NCBI GenBank assembly: GCA_036562565.1
Contig: DATCJY010000060.1
Location: 1-62,199 of the forward strand
DNA length: 62,199 bases
Source of the DNA: DATCJY01 sp036562565
GTDB taxonomy: Bacteria > Bacteroidota > Bacteroidia > Flavobacteriales_D > Sanyastnellaceae
Direction of reading: 5' to 3'
Below, in pieces: positions 16,501 through 25,600 of the stretch (its first letter is position 1; the number at the start of each line of letters is the position of its first letter). The notes below the pieces were generated by a model. The model was not told the origin of the DNA and made no database searches. It worked only from the letters and a program-made list of their open reading frames with translations. Both the position numbers and the translations under genes were made by a program.

Positions 16501-17072
16501 TTGACGCGATAGATATACCCGGTAATAGAAAACACGGATAGAATAAAAACAAGCAAAGCCAAGAAGTTGGCGATAGCGCGATAGCGATAACTTGAAGAAC
16601 GAATGAGCAAAATAGAACAAGCGAGCAAACCAATGCACACGCTTGCCAACATTCCCATCCGACTTGTGACATACTCACTTCCGTCTAAGAAATCTAGCTG
16701 GAAGAGAAAATAATCGATACCGAATCCTACATTGAATGTGAGTTCCAGAACCCTGAGAAACGTGATGAGCAAAGCAGCAGAAGCAGTGATAACACCAATG
16801 ATTCTATTTCTTCTGCTTTCATTGCGTCTGGATAATACTAAGGCGAATGAAACGGCACACAAAAAAAGGGCAAACGATGTAACAGGATTAATTGCTACAA
16901 GTTGCTTTGCCGGACGCTTCAGTACATCGATATCAAATACCCACCCGAAAAAACCCAGAATGGATATCAAGGTTACGATAATGAGTATGACAAGTGCATA
17001 CTTCTTGACAGATCGTTTTAGTACATTTCGTTTGAGGAAATAACCCTGTCCATTTGTCAATTTCCACGCCAT
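13557..17072 (-). CDS. Membrane PAS/GAF sensor with SpoIIE phosphatase domain
   Basis: The 1171-residue protein begins with about eight transmembrane helices (residues 25-295). Next come a linker helix, a PAS domain (about 345-455), a GAF domain (about 470-620), two more PAS domains (about 645-760 and 765-885), a coiled coil (about 890-925) and a SpoIIE/PP2C-type phosphatase (about 930-1171). Phosphatase motifs SGDFYW, DCTGHGVPGA, DGMDI and TSDGYYAQ are intact, so metal binding should be normal. Such proteins dephosphorylate anti-sigma-factor antagonists or related partners in response to signals. No anti-sigma factor, antagonist or kinase is nearby. Signal and target are unknown. It is a single gene facing uup. 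Confidence 0.9.
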   Translation of the reverse strand: MAWKLTNGQGYFLKRNVLKRSVKKYALVILIIVTLISILGFFGWVFDIDVLKRPAKQLVAINPVTSFALFLCAVSFALVLSRRNESRRNRIIGVITASAALLITFLRVLELTFNVGFGIDYFLFQLDFLDGSEYVTSRMGMLASVCIGLLACSILLIRSSSYRYRAIANFLALLVFILSVFSITGYIYRVKEFYLIETYSPMSIQTAIALFMFSTILMLYNHKSAFMNTLSSKYAGGIMARVLLPFILVMPIVLGLVGLTMYNAYFSSVELSLAIVIMGLCTFFFLFIWYLSRLLNISDLERRDTAEKLRLLNLQLEEKVRERTADLLKSQIRFKAVVENNFDAVSFFSKDMELVYRSPAAERITGWTLDERKSGHNMGNVHPEDVEKVVATRQEALQNPGVPVRTMFRICHRDGHYVWLDAIFNNQLHNEDLKSLVVTYRDITPQKVAEERLIKSNRLYAFISQINQTIVQVRDQKILFDRVCDIAIQYGKFHSVWIALLHEGRVLNCVNQRGIDDGNLWRYQDIDYNNETQWPQLYTQVFRHGNYVLFNDFDKEAEGGMLGKEAKRMEYKSSAIFPLKESSVTIGCICFNAHTVNFFDESEISLLHEAVNDISFALDLFVKERHHARTEELRRLNEIRLKKAQQIARLGSWEVDLASGVTIWSEEVYRLVGIPVNSLTDIKIDTLLDYIHPDDVALVRETIHTSKVGSTSAVYYRIIRRKDGRIRYVYSESRYEYDLYDNPVRVLGIIYDITESREAEMKLAVSEQRFRALIENNYDAIILLDKNWHVTYASPSVGRISGIESLQKLTFNSVLNSIVKEDRLKLLSTLNRSKRNGQTPVQLELRIQHPSGHYIWLEGLVNNLLGDPNIKGYLINLHDITEAKRSEAALRILNDRLEQKVDERTRDMKRAFERVRYKNLQITDSLNYAKRIQNAILPTETDLARSFPNHFIYFRPASIVSGDFYWYYKADNLHYIAAVDCTGHGVPGAFMSIIGHELLNRAVGEYKLKDPAEILRFVDKGLCSALHIRNEQSDLNDGMDIILCVIETDLQVISYCSALRPLFYVKDNKLQEIEASRFSLGANKSGKEKVFESRYIVYNQGDRIYLTSDGYYAQFGGESGKKIGKKQFKRILQEFAEVPISEQKGMLNFYFNQWKGNEEQVDDVLVIGIQL

Positions 17073-17376
17073 GCTCTCTCCAATGTAGTTTAAAATTGAT
17101 CTCTGTTTCGGAAAGGGGTATCCGAATCACCATACCACAAGCGCTTATCTCCACTATCATCACGAGACAAGCGTTACTCAATCAGAAGCTAATCACAGTG
17201 TTGGAATGCCGCAATAAGCTTTAGCAGATACAATCAAAATCATTCATCAACACTACGAAAATTGATAGAATGACCCTTCGGAAATTCCACAAGTTAAATT
17301 TCCGAGAATTCAAAGGTATGATTTCATTCTTTAAAGAGAGATATAAGTGGTTGTTATATAACAATTATTGGAAGTG
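17073..17376. other. Intergenic region with a 14-bp palindrome
   Basis: This 304-bp gap lies between the leftward acyltransferase and the leftward sensor gene. It holds a perfect palindrome TTGTTATATAACAA at 17351-17364, and on the minus strand an isolated TACCTTTG (-7 like, 17318-17311) about 240 bases before the sensor ATG, which would mean a long leader. No terminator with a clear U-tract and no convincing small gene is seen. Confidence 0.4.
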
Positions 17377-18588
17377 TTATTGCACGGATGATGCCTCTTT
17401 ATTGGATGAAACTTCAAGAAAATTAATGACTGGATTTGCATACATCTGCAATAAAATCTCTCTTGCGGATGCATTTAAATTCTCCTTTGGCAATCCCAGT
17501 TTTTTGCGCGACAAGGACAGTTTGATAACCTGTCCACGGATATAATTGCTGAATGTGATTTGTTGTATTCGACTGTATTTATCACGGAATTCTTTTCTTC
17601 CGTGGAGCATATCATATGCTATATAATTGGTTGGCCATAGTTTGTAGATTTCATACATCTGATGATTGATGGCCTCGCTCAACACACGAATCTTTTCATT
17701 CTTGTTGGTAATGGTCTCCATGAGCTTATAGGTTTCAGTAAGCTCACGACCAACAGCTATGTGCACACGCCCCTTATGACCGGTAATACCGGTAATCATG
17801 GAATAAAAATCTTCATTCGGCTGCTTCTCATATGAGCCATAAATCCTTTTGTGAAGCAGCTCATTAGTCTTGAGCAGGTCACAAGGATCATACTCATAGC
17901 TCACACACATAGGGAGGAGATTGAGTGTGCGCAAACCGTCTTCGATTGTACCGTCATAGCTCAACGTAAACATCTTCAATAGTCCGGTGCTTGTTTTATC
18001 ATCACCATCCTTGCTTCGGCCTTCGCGGTGTGCAATCCAAATGGAAGTATTTCTGCGGGTAATAGTGTCGCGGATATAATTGCTCAATCGGAGTGAGTAA
18101 TAGAATATCTCCTTGGCGTTCACATCACGGTTCACAATAAAATTCTTATTGGAGCGCACGATATCCTTTACGACTTGTGTTTTGAGCAAGTTATCTCCAA
18201 TAGCAATCTCAGTGGTTTCATAACCACGTTCCATGAGGCTCACATTAAGGAAAGCACTGTCGAGAATAATATCGCGGTGGTTACTGATAAAGAGATAGCC
18301 TTTATTATGCTCAATGCTTTCAATATTGCTAAAGCTCAATCCACTCGTGGTCATTTGAGTAATGACCTTCACTGCAGGTGCGCTCACCTCTTCCTGAAAC
18401 TGTTTCAGATTCTTGACATCCATAAAGATGCGCTTCACCTCGGACTTAGTGAGACCTGGATAGACCCAGCGCATCATTTTCATCAACATCGGCTCTTGAA
18501 GCAAGCGAGCAATGGCTGCTTGTAACTCCTCCTCATTGTAAGGACGGATATCATCAAAATTATGGACGTCAATCGGGGATTCTTGCAT
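17377..18588 (-). CDS. PlsB-like glycerolipid acyltransferase
   Basis: The 403-residue protein carries the glycerol-phosphate acyltransferase fold. Visible are motif I FISNHRDIILDSAF near residue 100, KNFIVNRD near 146 (motif II-like), and IAHREGRSKDGDDKT near 187 (motif III-like, as EGxRS in PlsB). The spacing from His to the last Asp in motif I is HX5D instead of the usual HX4D. No transmembrane segment is seen, so it is probably peripheral. It likely transfers acyl groups in lipid synthesis; donor and acceptor are unknown. It is longer than PlsC (about 240) and shorter than PlsB (about 800). It stands alone in this strand run. Confidence 0.82.
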   Translation of the reverse strand: MQESPIDVHNFDDIRPYNEEELQAAIARLLQEPMLMKMMRWVYPGLTKSEVKRIFMDVKNLKQFQEEVSAPAVKVITQMTTSGLSFSNIESIEHNKGYLFISNHRDIILDSAFLNVSLMERGYETTEIAIGDNLLKTQVVKDIVRSNKNFIVNRDVNAKEIFYYSLRLSNYIRDTITRRNTSIWIAHREGRSKDGDDKTSTGLLKMFTLSYDGTIEDGLRTLNLLPMCVSYEYDPCDLLKTNELLHKRIYGSYEKQPNEDFYSMITGITGHKGRVHIAVGRELTETYKLMETITNKNEKIRVLSEAINHQMYEIYKLWPTNYIAYDMLHGRKEFRDKYSRIQQITFSNYIRGQVIKLSLSRKKLGLPKENLNASAREILLQMYANPVINFLEVSSNKEASSVQ

Positions 18589-18691
18589 AGGCGCAAGGTA
18601 TCAAAAAAGGCAAGCGAAATCCATAGCTCACCTACAAGGCGATTTGTACACATTGGCCTCCGAGCGCCAAGTTGACTCCTCACAACCAGGC

Positions 18692-19084
18692 TTATGCAAC
18701 AGAGCGTTGTTTAGCAAATGAGGCATGACTCAGCCATGGAATTCCTGATCGAAATTCACTCAACACCAATGCACGCACTTCAAACTCAGGCTCTATCACC
18801 TCAAGAATCTCATAGCGTGTACCGTTACCTACAGAAGTGAAGTAACCATCTTCATCGTCATACATACTGCAACATACCGTTTGCAACCCGATGCGACTGT
18901 GATGTTCAAACAACAAACGAATGATCACCGTATCCGGTGAGTTGAGGTAACCGGCAGATGCAACATATCCGCGATAGACAATCTGTTCAATGTGCTGAAG
19001 ATGATTGCGCAACACCAGCTTCGTGCCGGCTTTGAGTTCTGCAAGATGGCGCGTGTTCAAGTATTTTGGATCTAACGTTTTCAT
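18692..19084 (-). CDS. Uncharacterised 130-residue protein
   Basis: I do not recognise this 130-residue protein. It has no signal peptide and no membrane segment. It is mixed alpha/beta, with a hydrophobic strand KLVLRNHL, an acidic DDEDGYF turn near residue 76, one CC pair near 70 and a basic tail ending AKQRSVA. Reading direction and spacing match its neighbours: it follows the DUF2200 gene by 43 bases and precedes the acyltransferase by 103 bases. Codon use looks normal for the region, so a real gene is likely. Nothing indicates what it does. Confidence 0.6.
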   Translation of the reverse strand: MKTLDPKYLNTRHLAELKAGTKLVLRNHLQHIEQIVYRGYVASAGYLNSPDTVIIRLLFEHHSRIGLQTVCCSMYDDEDGYFTSVGNGTRYEILEVIEPEFEVRALVLSEFRSGIPWLSHASFAKQRSVA

Positions 19085-19127
19085 GGCCTCGAAGAACCAT
19101 GAGTTCGTTGTAATCTATTTACAGTGA

Positions 19128-19490
19128 CTACTCCCTGAGAATTTTTTCCAACTTCCTTCCTTTAGCAAGTTCATCCACCAGTTTATCCAGATAACGTGCT
19201 TGACGGGTCAATGGGTATTCTATTTCTTCGATACGGTAACCACATATGGTACCGCTAATCAAAGATGCTTTCGGATTAAGCTGAGCCCGTTCAAAGAAGG
19301 TTTCAAATGTTACACGCTCATCAATGAGTTGTTGCAATTGCTCTTCGTCAAATCCGGTGAGCCATTCAATTACCTGATGAAGTTCTTTCTTGGTTCTTCC
19401 CTTCTTCTCCACCTTGGTCACATAGTGCGGGTACACCGATGCGAAAGTCATCTTGGCAATGCGATTGTCCTGTTCAGCTGTCACTTTCAT
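19128..19490 (-). CDS. DUF2200 family protein
   Basis: This 120-residue cytoplasmic protein has the features of DUF2200: IAKMTFASVYPHYVTKVEKKGRT near the start, then ELHQVIEWLTGFDEEQL, and ICGYRIEEIEYPLTRQARYLDKLVDELAKGR at the end. The family has no assigned activity. It is short and single-domain, with many charged residues and a basic stretch KVEKKGRTKKE. It stands at the end of the leftward run that also holds the 130-residue protein; the giant gene beyond it has its own terminator on this side. Confidence 0.85.
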   Translation of the reverse strand: MKVTAEQDNRIAKMTFASVYPHYVTKVEKKGRTKKELHQVIEWLTGFDEEQLQQLIDERVTFETFFERAQLNPKASLISGTICGYRIEEIEYPLTRQARYLDKLVDELAKGRKLEKILRE

Positions 19491-19610
19491 GGTACAAAGA
19501 GTTGCGTGTGATGACTACAAAACTATATGAACCATTGCTTGGTATTACATTCATTCACTCTATCTTTTCCTATTTGTTGCCATGTGGCAAGAACGCTATC
19601 GGTTATAAGA

Positions 19611-19645
19611 AAAAAAAATCCACCTCACAAGGAGGTGGATTTTTA
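19611..19645 (-). terminator. Rho-independent terminator of the giant gene
   Basis: ATCCACCTC and GAGGTGGAT form a long GC-rich stem around a short loop; on the minus strand a run of eight T follows. It lies 21 bases after the stop at 19666 and insulates the DUF2200 gene. Confidence 0.85.
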
Positions 19646-19665
19646 TCTGGTGTAATCAGGGATGA

Positions 19666-22600
19666 TTACTCTTTAATCACTTTGAGGGTTTGGATGCCGT
19701 TGGCAGTTTTCACTTGGATGAAATACATACCGGCAGCATAGCTGGCCAAACTCAACTGATAGTGTGAGCTCTCAATGGTGAACTGTTCGATGATGCGTCC
19801 ATTGCTATCCATTATCACAGCTTGAGACATGTAAGCGCCCTTGAGTGTCACCTTGTCTTGTGTGAAGCTTGGATAAACAATGAGTTGTACAACATTGTTC
19901 TCTTCCACACTACTACACTCTTCTACTTCAAGAGTAATAGTTGCGCTACCATCAAGTTCACAAGCACCGTTTCCAGTTACAGTATAGGTAATGGTGTGGT
20001 TACCGAGTGCAACTCCGTTCGGGTTGAACATATTGTTGCTCACACCTGTACCACTCCATGTACCACCGGCTGGTGTACCACCGCTCAATGCGATTGGATC
20101 GGCATCGGAGCAAACGACAGTAGAACCGGACCAATCAATTGTCACTACTACAGGAGCCGGGCTCCAAACATTCGCGTTGTTGTCATCGCAATCATCGTTT
20201 GAAGTAACATAACCTTCAGGAGCAACACAAGCTTGAATTGATTGTGCCGGGTTACCATGTCCGTCTCCATCAGCATCTAAGTAGAAAGTGCTTGGTGTAT
20301 TGAATTGGATGGATAGTGCGCTGACAGCCGGAGGACATGCATTATCTGTTAGTGCTGTCAAAGTAAGTGTAACAACACTTCCCAAGTCAGCAGCAACAGG
20401 AGTATAAGTCGGGGTGAGAGAATTTGCGTTGGTCAATGTACCGGCACCGTTATGGGTCCACTCAAAGCCAACCGCACTGCTTCCTGTAGCATCGCTGATA
20501 GTAATCGCATCTATATCACACACCACCATATCGCTACCCGCATAAGCAGAAGCACCAATCATGAGATTCAACACAGCGGCTTCTGAGGTGACATTGCTAC
20601 AACCGTTTTGAACAACTACACGGTATTGATAGCCGTTCATACCTGCTACCATGTTTTCGATGTTCAATGTAGCAGAGTTGCTTCCTGAGTAGATAGCATT
20701 GTCCATTACATCTTCCCAGCTGATACCCTCATTGGTAGAGAATTGCCATTGGTAAACAGCTGAAGTACCGGTGATACCAACGGTCATCACTGCAGAAGCA
20801 TCGTTGCCGGAGCAAGTTGTTACATCAACCGGTTGAGCTACGATTGCCAGTGGCATACAAACACCGAGAGCAGTGTAATCATTACCATGCAACGGAGCCG
20901 TTGCTTGAGTATTGGTGCCACCTGCAGGAGTATAGATGATATTGTTTACTGTATCAACATGTCCACTTACGATTGACCAGTTGCTACCGTTCCAGCGGTT
21001 TGGTGAAAGATCTCCTTCGCTTCCTACAACATCACCTTCACGATAGTAAAGTTGAGCAGAGTATGCATAAGAAGCCATACCGCTTGCCACATCAAAGCTC
21101 CAGTAGCGCTGAATGTGTGCTTCGTTGAGGTCTGCGTTTGGATGTGCTTCGTTGGTTACTCTTACACCAAGACGACCGTTCGCGTTGCTTGTGAAGCTCA
21201 AAATTGCCGGTGAGTATTCATCTTCAGTTCCAACCGGGAATACATATGGGTTCACCAATGAAGCTGTAGCCGGTACCTGACGATACAAACGTCCTGTTCC
21301 ATTGGTTACAATCATGTTGTTATCACCAAATGTTCCATTGATGACGTTGCCTTGAGCAGACAAAATCAAATTATGATCACCCAATTTCACAACGGAGTTG
21401 TTCAGGGTAAGTGCATTGGTTGTACCGGTCAATGTAAGAGCGCCTTCGTTTGTAACAACGGCATTGTTATACTCTGCATAAACCGCAGTAGTACCAATAG
21501 CCATTACGGCAGTACATCCGTTGAATCGCAAGCTGTTTTGTGAAGTAGCAACACCAAATCCGTTACCGGTATTTGTCACCGTTGATTCAAAGATGTAGTT
21601 AGAAGGATTTGAGAAGGTGCGGACAGTAGTCTGAATGTTACCACTAGCCAATGGAGCAACATTGAATCCATCAGGGCTACCCAATGACAATACTGCATTC
21701 AACGCATTGGTTGCGTTAGAACCTTGAACGAATGTTCCGGTACCGTGGATGAGGTGTGTTTGGGTATTGATACGCCCATTGTTGGTTACCGTACCGATAG
21801 CATTGATAGCTGCATTCAATGTCACAACACCACCATTGTTTACAGTGAAGCTACGTGAAGCAGCAACTGTGAGCGGAGTAGCAATATTGACATTCGCTCC
21901 GTTTGGAACCACATAATTGAAGGTAGTACCATTGTAAGTACCACCGGTAACGTTGTACGCAGTAGCTGTACCCGCAAGACCAACTGTAATAGTTGATGTG
22001 TTAGTTTGAGTGAGCATACCGCCTGTCTGAATCAAATCACCATAGATATTGATTACCACAGCACCGGTACCACTTCCTGCTTTCATATCCAAAATACCAC
22101 CTTGTACATTTAGGTCACCTTGAATGTTCAAAGTCAATGCAGAAGTACTATTAAGGAATGTCACACTACCTATACCGGTATTGATTACACGGAAATCACC
22201 CGCCCAGGTCACTGTGTTAGCCAATCCCAATGTTGCGATGTTGAGCGTTTGGTCAGCACAGTTCCAAATAACATGACCGAATGGTTGTGCCATTCCGGTG
22301 AGAGTTGTAGAAGTAATACCTGTAATATTCAAAGTAGAATTGGCAGCCCAAGTTGCAGTAGGCACCACACCACCGTTGCGAGCGTGATTCCAAGTTGCAC
22401 CGTTACCAACTACCATACGAGCCACCGTGCTACCTGATACAGTACCATTGTTTACAACTGTACCAAGCACAACCAAACGAGGATCGTTTCCTGCAAGAGT
22501 AACATCGTTGCCTCCGGTTGAATTGATGATCATGGTTACGCCATCATTCACCGTTAGCTTCGAGTTAGAAGCATCATTGATGAATAGTTCATCCACGGTA

Positions 22601-25600
22601 ACATCAGAAGTCAATTCTACCTGATGGCCATTGCGGATGGTAATGGTGCGCACAGTGTAATCAGGAGCTGCAATAGGAGTCACGCCCGGAGGGTTTGTAA
22701 AGTTCGGGTCAACAGATGCTTCCCAGATGTTCACATCGTTCCAGTTACCACTGCTCACCGTGCGGTAGTGATAGTTCATGTTCACGTTGTTGTTACGTGC
22801 AGTAACCGCAGTTCCGGTCAATGAACTTCCCACGGCAGGTACACTGTGGTTCAAATAACCTGTGCTAGGAATAGTGAACACATTCTCATCCGTATTCAAA
22901 GCAGTTGAATGAGCATACCACTCGTCTGATTGATAGATGTTGCCTGCAAGCAATGATTCATCACCCACTACATCGCTTTGGGCATATTGGAAGGTAGCGC
23001 GGTAGGTCATAGTACCTGCAGTATTGTTTGTGAAAGTCCAGTGACGGTTGATGTAATCAGTCACAGAACCGTTCTCAGGATGAGCTGAAGCAACGCTGCG
23101 TACACCGAGGTTACGAGCGGTGTTCGAATTGAACTCAAGAATAACAGGAGTGTATTCATTTCCGATACCAATCGGATAAATATATGGGTTCATCAAACTG
23201 TTTGTAGCAGGAATAGCACGCACCACATGACCAATACCGTTAGTAACAATCATCTTATTGGCATTAAATGGAGCGCCCACAATCGGGTTCGCCATAGCTG
23301 TATTCGCAATGAAGAGAGTATAGTCACCAATCACGAGTTTCCCTTGGCTCAACTCAAGATAACCGTTGATGGTAGTGGCCTGGCTCAAGGTCACACCCGC
23401 TGCGCTTGTATTATCGATTTGGAGGAATGCAGCAGCATTAATCGTTGCCGGCAATGCATTACCTGTTACCTGAGCCACTGTACCGTTATAGATATAAGAA
23501 GCATTGGCACCAAACGAGCGTGTACCGCTCACCTGCACGTTACCCACAGCACCGGAAGTGGTAATACCATTGGCATGACCGATACCTAGCTTCGTGCTAG
23601 CATTATTTGCAAGAGAGAAGGAACCTTCACCTGAAATAACATTGTCTTGCATATACAAAGTGCCACCGTTCTGAACAGCAAATGTTCTTCCGGCAGCCAT
23701 TTCAATACCGCTGTTCAATGTCAAAATAGCATTGCCAAGAACATTGATGTTGATACCGGTAGTATTAAATACTCCGGAAGCATTGCTGAACACTTTGTTG
23801 GTGCTGTTATTGTTGAAGTTCACCACCTGAATACCTGTACCGCTGCTGTTGTTGCGTTGGAAGGTACCACCGGTTTGCAAGTAGCTTCCTGCTAGATACA
23901 AGTTGGTGACTGAAGAAGTGGTACTATTGTTCATGTAGAACGTACCATTTGTCAAAATGAAATCACCACCGATGGTTACATTCATGGTTGCAGATGTGGC
24001 AGCGATGAAAGTAAGTGCACCAGTACCTGTCTGAACCACTTCAAAGTTGCCGGCAAAATTCAATGAATGGGTGCCTGTAGTTCCTTGATACAAGTTCAAT
24101 ACGGCAGTTTGCTCTTGTGTAGGGTTCCACTTGAAGTTTCCAAAATTCTGCCCCACGAAATTGGTAGGAGATGCTGTAATTGCTCCAGTAACTTCAACAA
24201 GAGATGCAGGATTCCACAATGCAGTAGGTAGAGCACCACCATCGCGGTTGTGACGATAAACACTGTTCTCGTGGAAGCGAATCTGACCTGTTGCAGTAAG
24301 GGTTGCAGCACTTGGCGTTTCGTTTACCAAAGTACCGTAAACATCAAGATTACTGATTTCGATTGCTTCATTGTAGGTAACCGTATGACCGGCAACGATT
24401 GTAGCACCTGCGCAGTTATCTACTGTCGGAATTTCGTCAGCAGGAACAGCACTTGTAAAGCTTGGGTTGGTTGAAACCTCCCATACAGCAAGTTCGTTCC
24501 AGTTACCGCTCATGGTCGTTCTGTAATAGTTTACAACACCTGTTCTCGCGGTGAAGTGACCATTTGCCAAAGGAGCATTCAAATGAGTGAGCGTTTGAGT
24601 ACAAGTAGCTTCGGTGCCTTCATAGTCGGTTCCGTAAGCAGTCCATGTACTGCCATTCCAATGTGATACCAACATGTTGTTGACGCTACCCACTACATCA
24701 TCAGCAGCATAATTGAATGAAACATTATAAGCATAAGGTGTAGCTATAGTAGAGGTACCTACGAAGTAGCGAGTAATGTAATCACTTGCAGTTCCGTTGT
24801 TCGGGTGAGCAGCATTCACCACGCGGTATCCCAAATTGCCAGAACCATTTTGAGTGAATCCAACAGTGATAGGACTATAGTTGGTTCCGTCACCAATTGG
24901 ATATGTAAATGCAGGAATGCCCACAGCATAAGTCTTAATAAAGTAGCCGTTGCCATTCGTCACAACGTGTACACTGTTTGAGAAGCTTCCTTCCACTGGA
25001 GTACCTGCAGCAACAGTAAGGTTGTTGTCGTTCAAAGTCAATTTACCGTTGTTGATATACAAACCACCATTACCTGTAGCCGTGATGGAAACAGCCTGGC
25101 TCAAAGTCACTCCGTTGGTGTTATTGATAATCAAAGCACCGCTGCCACTGATAGTAGCGGGAAGTGCATTACCTGTTGACTGAGCAGTTGTACCGTTATA
25201 GAGATAACGTGCACCGGCATTGAAAGTACGTGTAGTCGTTTGAATATTACCGGCAGCGTTGCCCACAGTCATGATACCATCAGGAGAGCCAATACCGAGA
25301 GTGGCACCCGCATTCAAAGTGAACGTATTGGAAGAACCACCGGAGATAATGTGTGTACCGCAATGCAAAGTTGCACCGTTCACAACGCTGAAGCTACGAC
25401 TTGGAGCAAGCGAAATGGAGGCATTCAACGTGGCTACTGCACCGGAAACATTCACAGCATAGTTAATGCGTGCATTGTCAAGTGTTCCGCTGGTGTAGTT
25501 GTAAGTAGTGGCAGGACCATTCAAATTGATAGCACAAATACCTGTACCACCACCTTGCGTGGTAAGTGTAGCACCTTGATGATTGTAGTCACCATAGCAG

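Noticed and set aside
17270..17545. A 91-codon rightward frame overlapping the end of the acyltransferase gene.
   Set aside because: It crosses the antisense of a clear gene and has no family resemblance or promoter; the intergenic part is A/T-rich.
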